Part shown: positions 34,133-40,968 of the stretch, piece after piece | Numbering within the stretch: position 1 is the stretch's first letter | How the letters are laid out: every line of letters starts with the position of its first letter | Assembly: GCA_942491465.1 (NCBI GenBank) | Contig: CALOBA010000042.1 | Coordinates: 1-40,968 of the forward strand | Direction of reading: 5' to 3' | Origin: CALOBA01 sp942491465 | GTDB lineage: Bacteria; Pseudomonadota; Gammaproteobacteria; Chromatiales; Chromatiaceae | DNA length: 40,968 nt | The notes under the pieces: model-generated | Database searches by the model: none | What the model saw: only the letters and a program-made list of their open reading frames with translations | What the model was told of the DNA's origin: nothing | Program-made: the position numbers and the translations under genes

Positions 34133-34572
34133 CGCCCTGGTCGCGAAGCGCCAGCTTCGCGACCGGGCAGGCAGCGTCGCGGCAGTCGCGACTGCAAGTC
34201 GCTCCCACAGCGGCCACAGGTCCACGTAGGCTGGGCTGAGGAACGAAACCCAGCGATGGCCGCGTGTGAGCTGGTGGACGCTGGGTTTCGCAGGCGCAAT
34301 CCAGCCTACCGGCTGCTCGTAGCCTGATCGTCACGACGCTCCAGCGTCGTGACGCATCCGTCGCCGCTCCAGCGGCGCGTGGCCCCGCGAGCGCTCGGCG
34401 CCGTCGCCGCGCTCGTCCACGGGGCGCTGGAGCGCCCGGGGACGCGCGACGACGCTGGAGCGTCGTCGCGATCACGAGACGGTAGGTCGGGTTACCGATA
34501 GCCTAACCCGACAATCAGCGACTTGCGCACTCGCGTTGTCGGGTTGCGCTGCGCCAACCCGACCTACCGCTC
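34133..34572. repeat. 440-bp composite of palindromes, copy 2
   Basis: Nearly identical to 29514-29953; visible differences are a handful of single bases (for example ACAGGTCCACGTAGGCTGGG against ACGGGTCCGCGCAAGCTGGG, and ACCGATAGCC against AGCGATAGCC). It ends in GACCTACCGCTC, 4 bp before the stop codon of the NACHT-TPR gene, and may serve as its transcript end. Confidence 0.85.
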
Positions 34573-34576
34573 CAGC

Positions 34577-37500
34577 TCAATCCGCCGGCTCCCAGCCGAG
34601 GGCCTGGCGCACCGCCTCGGCCTGGTCGCCCAGGTTGCCGAGCAGCCGCCGGCGGTCTTCCGGCCCTAGCCCATGCACACTGGCGGCGAATCGCTCCACC
34701 GCGTCCTGCCACGGCGGCTGGGCGTCCCCGGCCGCGTCGGCCCAGGCCGCCGCGCAGCCCTGATGCCGGACCAGGAACGCCAGCAGCGCCGCCGCGGCCG
34801 CGGGCCAGTCGCCGAGCCGGCGGGCGCCGTTGAAGGCCCGAGATCGGCGCCGGCCGCCAGCAGCAGCGGCGAGCCGGCGTCACCTGCCGGAGACCAGGCC
34901 GCGGTTCAGGCCCGCGGCCAGGTCGTTGCGCAGCGCCGGCTCCCAGCAGCCCGTGGGGCTCCAGCAGCGCGCGCAGGTCCGCCATCAGCGCGATGGCCTG
35001 GTCGTAGTCGGCGACGGCCGTGGCCGGGCCGTGGCCGCGCTTGCCGGGCCGCGGTTCAGGTAGGCCAGCGCCAGGTCGTTGCGCAGCGCCGGCTCCCAGC
35101 GCCCGTGGGGCTCCAGCAGCGCGCGCAGGTCCTCCATCAGCGCGATGGCCTGGTCGTAGTCGGCGACGGCCGCGGCCGGGCCGTGGCAACCGGCCTTGCG
35201 CCGGTCGTAGTCGGCGACGGCCGTGGCCGGGCCGTGGGAACCGGATTGAGCCTTGGCGTTGCCGCGGTTCATGTAGGCCGCGGCCAGGTCGTTGCGCAGC
35301 GCCGGCTCCCAGCGCCCGTGGGGCTCCAGCAGCGCGCGCAGGTCCGCCATCAGCGCGATGGCCTGGTCGTAGTCGGCGACGGCCGCGGCCGGGCCGTGGC
35401 CGCCGGCCTGCTGCTTGGCGTTGCCGCGGTTCATGTAGGCATTGGCCAGGTCGTTGCGCAGCGCCGGCTCCCAGCGCCCGTGGGGCTCCAGCAGCGCGCG
35501 CAGGTCCTCCCTCAGCGCGATGGCCTGGTCGTAGTCGGCGACGGCCGCGGCCGGGCCGTGGCCGCCGGCGTGCTGCTTGGCGTTGCCGCGGTTCATGTAG
35601 GCCATTGGCCAGGTCGTTGCGCAGCGCCGGCTCCCAGCGCCCGTGGGGCTCCAGCAGCGCGCGCAGGTCCGCCATCAGCGCGATGGCCTGGTCGTAGTCG
35701 GCGACGGCCGCGGCCGGGCCGTGGCCGCCGGCGTGCTGCTTGGCGTTGCCGCGGTTCATGTAGGCATTGGCCAGGTCGTTGCGCAGCGCCGGCTCCCAGC
35801 GCCCGTGGGGCTCCAGCAGCGCGCGCAGGTCCTCCCTCAGCGCGATGGCCTGGTCGTAGTCGGCGACGGCCGCGGCCGGGCCGTGGCCGCCGGCGTGCTG
35901 CTTGGCGTTGCCGCGGTTCATGTAGGCATGCGGCCAGGTCGTTGCGCAGCGCCGGCTCCCAGCGCCCGTGGGGCTCCAGCAGCGCGCGCAGGTCCGCCCT
36001 CAGCGCGATGGCCTGGTCGTAGTCGGCGACGGCCGCGGCCGGGCCGTGGCCGCCGGCGTCCTGCTTGGCGTTGCCGCGGTTCATGTAGGCCGTGGCCAGG
36101 TCGTTGCGCAGCGCCGGCTCCCAGCGCCCGTGGGGCTCCAGCAGCGCGCGCAGGTCCGCCATCAGCGCGATGGCCTGGTCGTAGTCGGCGACGGCCGCGG
36201 CCGGGCCGTGGCCGCCGGCGTGCTGCTTGGCGTTGCCGCGGTTCATGTAGGCATTGGCCAGGTCGTTGCGCAGCGCCGGCTCCCAGCGCCCGTGGGGCTC
36301 CAGCAGCGCGCGCAGGTCCGCCATCAGCGCGATGGCCTGGTCGTAGTCGGCGACGGCCGCGGCCGGGCCGTGGCCGCCGGCGTGCTGCTTGGCGTTGCCG
36401 CGGTTCATGTAGGCCGCGGCCAGGTGGTTGCGCAGCGCCGGCTCCCAGCGCCCGTGGGGCTCCAGCAGCGCGCGCAGGTCCGCCATCAGCGCGATGGCCT
36501 GGTCGTAGTCGGCGACGGCCGCGGCCGGGCCGTGGCCGCCGGCGTCCTGCTTGGCGTTGCCGCGGTTCATGTAGGCATTGGCCAGGTCGTTGCGCAGCGC
36601 CGGCTCCCAGCGCCCGTGGGGCTCCAGCAGCGCGCGCAGGTCCTCCCTCAGCGCGATGGCCTGGTCGTAGTCGGCGACGGCCGCGGCCGGGCCGTGGCCG
36701 CCGGCGTCCTGCTTGGCGAGGCCGCGGTTGCTGTAGGCCGCCGCCAGGTGGTTGCGCCAGATGGGATCATCGGCCGCCTGCATGGCCTCGGCCTGTTGAA
36801 TGGCCAGGGTCCACCACTGGTGGGCCTCGGTCAGCCGAGAGGTCGCGGTAGGCGGCCGCGGCCTGGTCGTTGATGGCCCAGAACAGCCGGGTGCTGCCGG
36901 CGACCCGCTGCACCAGCCCGTCGTCGCCGCTGAGCCGCGCATGGGCCAGCGCATAGCGCAGCCGGGTCGGGCTGGCGGGGGCTGGGGTCGGGGCGGCGGG
37001 GTCTTCGGGCGGCTCGATGAGGTCGAGGGTCTCGGCGGCGAGGCGGTGGTGGGTCTCGGCGAGGCGGGGGCCGAGGGTCGGGTGGGCGGCGATGGCGTCG
37101 AGCAGGCCCTTGACGCCGAGGCGGTAGCGGGCGGCGGGGCGGCCTCGCCGCGCCAGGTGCCGAGCGCGGCGCGCAGGCGGTAGAGCAGCAGGATGAGGTC
37201 GGCGTCGGGGCGGCGGATGGGGTCGGGCTGATGGCTGAGGTCGGCGAGGGCGTCCAGCGGCAGGCCGCGCCAGTCGGCGTCCACCGGCAGCGGCGGCGGG
37301 CGGTCTTCGATGAGGTGGCGGTGGGCCTGCTCGGCGGCGGCGAGGGTGAGCAGGATGAGCCTGGCGAACTCGGCCTGTTTCGGACCGAAGGCGTCGGGGA
37401 GGCGGTCGAGGTAGTCGGTGAACAGGTCCGCCGGGGCCGGCAGGGCGTCGATGCGGGCGCGATCGAGCAGCAGGTCGCGCTCGATGATGCGGTCGACCAG

Positions 37501-39682
37501 GAAGGCCAGGTGCAGGAAGCGGCGCTCGGCCTTGGCGAGCAGGTCGGTGAAGAGCTGATCGAGGTCGGCATCGACGGCGGCCTCGGCGGCGGCTTGGCCC
37601 TCGCCGGCGGCGCGGCGGCGGGCGAGCAGGGCCTTGCGGGCCGGGCGCAGCTCCTTGCGGGTCCAGGCGCGCATCAGGGCCTGGTAGTCGGGGTCGTTGC
37701 GGTCGATGGCGTGGATGATGAGGCGGCCGTCCGATTCGGGGCCGGGGTCGGGCCGCAGGTGGGCGGTGCGGGTCCAGACCCAGGGCGGGCAGCCGTGGGG
37801 TTGGGGGTCGCCGTCCGCCGCGGGTGCGTCGTCGGGGTCGTGGCGCAGCCGGGAGGTGAGCAGCAGGTAGGTGGCGGGGGGCAGGTGCCGCGGGGTCGGC
37901 AGGAAGTCGAGCAGGCTGCGCTCATCGGCGGCGGGCGGGCGCAGCTCGTCGAGGCCGTCGAGGCAGATCAGCAGCGGGCCGCTGTGGCGGGATAGGGCGC
38001 GGAATTCGGCGAGCCTTGCGGTGAACTCGGCGGCGGGGTGGTTGGCCTGTTCGTCGAATTGGGGCAGGCGGCGCTCGTTGCGCTCGGCCGAGGTCCAGGG
38101 CCTCGGCCAGGGCGTCTTCGAGCAGCGGCAGCACGGCGGCGGGGCCGAAGCGGTATTCCTTACGGATGTAGACGGCGGCGATGCGCAGGTCCTCGATCAG
38201 CGGCCTCTCGCCGATGGCGCCGGCCTCGGCCAGGCCGCGGACCAGGTGGCTCTTGCCGCAGTGGGCCGGGGCCTGGAGCCAGAACAGGCCGCGGTCGCGG
38301 CTGCGCAGCAGGTCCGCCAGCGGGGTGCGCAGGTAGGTCGGGGACAGGTAGCGGCGCTCGAAGGCGAGGCCGTCGAGCAGGCGCACGATGCTGCGCTCGT
38401 GGATGCTGCTGTCGAGGTCGTCGTCGGCGGGGCTAGGTCAGGGACCGGGGCCGCGAGGCTGAGCCGGCGGCGGTCGCCGTGCAGGTCGCGGACCTGGTGC
38501 CAGGGGCGGCGCTGGCGGTGGCCTTGCAGATAGTCGAGCAGGTCGAAGCGCCCGCCGTCGCGGTCGGCGCCGTTGAAGAAGAAGGCGTCTTGATAGCCGC
38601 AGATGGCGCAGTGGCGACCGGCCAGGTAGGGGCCGAGGTCCAGCGCCGCGCCGCCGTCGGCGGGCTGGAGCCGGATGGGCGCCGGGCGCTCGGCGTCGGC
38701 ATGGGCGCGGGCCTGGTCGTGGTGGTCGCGGATGCTGCGCCAGCCGCGCAGGGGTCGGGTGGCGGCGGCGGTGACGATGGCGAGGGTCAGGTCGCGCCAG
38801 GGGTCGGCGGCGACGGCGAATTGGAGGCCCTCGACCAGGGCCACGATGGGCTCGGTGGGGCGCTGCATCCCGGCCCGGCCCCAGTCGGCCTCGGTGAGGT
38901 CGCCGAGCAGGTAGTGGCGCAGCAGGGTGACGAGCTCGGTCTCGTCGCGGCGCCAGGCGCCGTGGCCCTCGTCGTTGCGCAGCTTGACCTGGGCGCGGAG
39001 GGCGTGGGTCAGCGCGGTGGGCTTGCCGTTGGGCCGTTGGAACAGGTCGGCCAGGGTCGGGGCGGTCAGCGGTTCGGCAGCCTCGGGCCGGCCGCGCACC
39101 GCCGGGGCCAGGTCCTTGTTCCAGCAGCCCGAGCCAGTCGCCCATGGCCGGGGGCTTGCCGTAGAGGGCCTGGTGGATGCGGGCGGCCAGCGCCGGCGGG
39201 GGCCGGTGGCTGAGCAGGTCGCGGGCGAGGATGACCGCGGGCAGCTTGATCAGCACCTCGGCCAGGTCGCGCAGCTGGGCGAGGGCGGCGCCCTGGTTGC
39301 CGTCGGCCAGGCGCTCGCCCAGCGCCCGGGCCTCGTGGGCGATGGGGCCGGGCCAGGTGTCCAGCAGGTCCGCCAGCCAGGGCTGGGCGGACCAGTCGGC
39401 GGCGAGGCGGCGGCAGGCGGCGCGGGGGGCGTCGAACTCGGCGGGGTCGGTGGCCGGGGGTGGACCGTCGAGGAGCTGGTCGACGGCGTCGATCAGGCGT
39501 TGGGCCTCGGCCTGGCCGCCGAGCACCCGGGCCAGCTCGGCCGCGGGCGCGCGGATCAGTCGGTGTCCGTGCCAGCCGCGCTCGGCGAAGGCGGCGGCGT
39601 GCTGGCCCAGATCGAGGCTGTCGAGCAGGGCGCGAACGCCCTCGGGGGTGGCGAAGTCGGCGACGGGGGCGCTGGTCGGCAT
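34577..39682 (-). pseudogene. SAM / RNxxxH helical / NACHT-like STAND NTPase / TPR signalling protein, interrupted by multiple frameshifts
   Basis: The start ATG 39682 (MPTSAPVADFATPEG) has AGGAGA 8 bp upstream. The order is: a SAM-like domain (VRALLDSLDLGQHAAAFAER); a helical domain (RDLAEVLIKLPAVILARDLL); a helical segment with RNDEGHG at 38962-38979, matching the HEPN-type Rx4H pattern; a CAICG...FFF zinc-ribbon-like part near 38570-38610; Walker A APAHCGKSH at 38247-38273; Walker B LLICLDGLDEL at 37942-37974, the NACHT form; helices; and at least eleven near-identical 54-residue TPRs. A conserved C-terminus (RRLGDWPAAAAALLAFLV) ends at 34577. The frame changes near 39118, 38440, 38090, 37140, 36838, 35935, 35600, 35050 and 34950. 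STAND proteins of this kind act as ligand-triggered switches, often in phage defence or cell death. Broken gene or sequencing indels. Confidence 0.72.
34985..36740 (-). repeat. 162-bp coding repeats (54-residue TPR units)
   Basis: At least eleven nearly identical 162-bp units encode the TPR NDLANAYMNRGNAKQHAGGH, followed by GPAAAVADYDQAIAL and LRALLEPHGRWEPALR. Counting from the gtcgtag of each unit, spacing is 162 bp, except 163 bp at two junctions (35528 to 35691 and 35853 to 36016). There, single extra bases (GTAGGCCATTGG, GTAGGCATGCGG) cause the frameshifts. A partial extra unit near 35200-35250 (DYDRRKAGCHG) marks an unequal recombination event. Confidence 0.85.
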
Positions 39683-39806
39683 GGGCAGGTCTCCTTGGGC
39701 TGGCCGCGGCGGGTCGGCTGAGGATATGCCGGTGTCCAAGGCTTGGGAAGGGGCGCAGCCCCGCGGGTCCGATTGCTATCGCTATGGTTAGGCGGTGCGG
39801 AGACGG

Positions 39807-39946
39807 CCTTGATCATCGTTCCGGCCGGTAGGGTGGACGAGCGATAGCGAAGTCCACCGGTCTCCGCGCCGCCGCTGGTGGACGGCGCTTCGCTTGTCCA
39901 CCCTACAAGCCTGCGACGCGCTCGGTGGCCGGAACGACGATCAAGG
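39807..39946. repeat. Nested 140-bp palindrome upstream of the NACHT-TPR gene
   Basis: The outer arms are CCTTGATCATCGTTCCGGCC at 39807 and GGCCGGAACGACGATCAAGG at 39927-39946. Inside lie GTAGGGTGGACGAGCG near 39829 and CGCTTGTCCACCCTAC ending near 39906. A further inner pair GTCCACCGG/CTGGTGGAC flanks GTCTCCGCGCCGCCG. The whole could fold into a cruciform. It lies in the 375-bp gap between the divergent NACHT-TPR and second Rpn genes; nothing else is recognised in that gap. Confidence 0.8.
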
Positions 39947-40057
39947 CCCGCGATCTCAGCCCGCATTAGGCGGGACGCGACATCCAGCCGAACGCTGGCT
40001 ATAGTGTGCTCCGAGCGCTCGCGTCCGCGCCGACGATGGCCTTAAACGAGGTTGCCG

Positions 40058-40844
40058 ATGCCCGCACATGACCCGTCCTACAAGCTGCTGTTCTCCCACC
40101 GCGAGCTGGTCGCGGACCTGCTGCGCGGGTTCGTGCGCGAGGACTGGGTCGATGCCGTCGACCTGAGCACGCTGGAGCGCCCGCGCGAGAGCGGCGTCAG
40201 CCCCGATCTGCGCGAGCGCGAAGACGACATGATCTGGCGCGTGCGCTGGGGTGAGCAGTGGGTCTATAGCTATCTGCTGGCAGCCGCAACTGCGCTACTT
40301 GCTGCTCGACGAGAAGGCGCCGCAGGACCCGGCGCTGGCCGCATCGGCCAATCTGGCCGCGGCCCTGTTCCGGTTGGAGAACAGCCGCACCCCCGCCGAC
40401 ATCCAAGCGGTGGTGGCCCGACTGGTCGAATGGCTCGCCGATCCGGCCCGCGACAGCCTGCGCCGCGCCTTCGTGGTCTGGCTCAAGCGCGTGCTGCTGC
40501 CGGCGCGCATCCCCGGCGTCGAGCTGCCGCCCATCAACGATCTTCAGGAGATGCGTGCCATGTTGGCCGAACGGGTGAAGACCTGGACCGAGGAGTGGAA
40601 GCAACAGGGGCTTCAGGAAGGCCGCGAACAGGGCCTGGAAGAGGGCTGGGAACAAGGCTTGGAACAAGGCATGCTGCGCGGCGAGGCCAAGTTGCTGCGG
40701 CGGCAACTGTTCCGTCGCTTCGGCCCGCTTCCGGCCTCGATCGAGACACGGTTGGACACCGCAAGCGAGGCCGAGCTGGAGGCATGGGGCGAGCGGCTGC
40801 TCGACAGTACCAGCCTGGCGGAGGTTTTCGCCGAGCCGCGCTGA
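40058..40844 (+). pseudogene. Second Rpn-family nuclease copy, catalytic core deleted
   Basis: The gene starts MPAHDPSYKLLFSHRELVAD (ATG 40058, ACGAGG just upstream), in parallel with the intact copy at 30618. After WVYSYLL it jumps directly to QPQLRYLLLDEK in another frame. Compared with the intact paralogue, about 70 residues are missing, including the catalytic ExQ strand (LLLEFQSTVD), and the frame is shifted. The junction lies at CTGCTGG, a short sequence present at both ends in the intact copy, so a deletion between CTGCTG direct repeats is likely. The C-terminal region (ELEAWGERLLDSTSLAEVF) remains well conserved. The EQGLEEGWEQGLEQG stretch is an internal expansion. It is no longer able to encode the nuclease. 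Confidence 0.85.
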
Positions 40845-40968
40845 TCGAGCGCGCCCCCGGCAAGACCCGCGATGCCGTCGGCGACGGCCAGGCCCTGAGC
40901 GCCCTGCGCCAGACCCTGGTCTTCCATCGCCGGCGCAGCCCGGATGGAGCAGCGCGGAATCCGGGGAT
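40845..40968. other. Window end, no gene recognised
   Basis: GC-rich sequence after the second Rpn stop. The last bases (CGGATGGAGCAGCGCGGAAT, then CCGGGG) resemble half of a dispersed palindrome of the CCCGGATT...CATCCGG type, but the partner lies outside the window. Confidence 0.3.

Noticed and set aside
33254..34475. Equivalent long open frames over array 2
   Set aside because: Same reason as array 1; the frames cross unrelated flanking palindromes.
34673..36873. Plus-strand repeat proteins opposite the TPR region
   Set aside because: Antisense of the 162-bp TPR repeats; the minus strand shows clear TPR consensus (NRGNAK...DYDQAIAL).

Overview
The window is very GC-rich DNA from a gammaproteobacterium, most plausibly a purple sulfur bacterium of the Chromatiaceae type. 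This is an inference. It rests on a SrmB-type helicase with the gammaproteobacterial C-terminal tail, a complete bacteriophytochrome kinase, a MoxR/BatABD aerotolerance operon, and many short dispersed palindromes together with Rpn-family nucleases. No rRNA, tRNA or CRISPR array was seen.

Left part (1-20.4 kb), chromosome-like. A frame-broken C5-cytosine DNA methyltransferase (minus strand) abuts ygfZ (minus strand, one frameshift). ygfZ diverges from an RNase II/R-family exoribonuclease (one frameshift, with a tail encoded by repeats). A hexanucleotide microsatellite follows, then an unrecognised degenerate P-loop protein and three small envelope proteins (two of them lipoproteins). A short protein carrying only a histidine-kinase dimerisation helix overlaps a 1166-residue bacteriophytochrome hybrid kinase by ATGA. 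Next come an AAA ATPase/PD-(D/E)XK protein, a c-type cytochrome, srmB, a double META-domain protein, an L,D-transpeptidase lipoprotein, a DUF1631 protein and an alpha/beta hydrolase.

Middle (20.5-28.1 kb). This is a tight operon of moxR, a DUF58 protein, a DUF4381 protein, batA, batB (VWA plus TPR) and batD. Several genes overlap by ATGA. The products form a MoxR AAA chaperone plus a membrane VWA assembly acting on the envelope.

Right part (28.1-41 kb), repeat-rich accessory region. A palindromic MITE-like element follows batD. After it come a REP hairpin, the 5' end of a group II intron, 13 copies of an 86-bp double-hairpin unit and a 440-bp composite of palindromes. The 86-bp array and the 440-bp composite recur as a direct duplication about 4.6 kb further on. 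The segment between the two copies holds a gene remnant, a DUF6883-like gene, an Rpn nuclease and a striking protein that joins a GHKL-type ATPase to an HExxH metalloprotease motif. Beyond the second copy lies a large SAM / RNxxxH / NACHT / TPR signalling gene on the minus strand. Its TPRs are encoded by near-identical 162-bp DNA repeats, and it is interrupted by about nine frameshifts. The window closes with a second Rpn gene that has lost its catalytic core.

The strongest candidates for undescribed biology are the GHKL-HExxH protein in its repeat-bounded segment, the NACHT-TPR gene, the MITE-like family found at gene ends (it supplies stop codons and a gene 5' end), and the split dimerisation-helix protein coupled to the phytochrome. 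Many frame breaks are single-base changes in otherwise conserved genes, so sequencing indels must be excluded before calling real decay.
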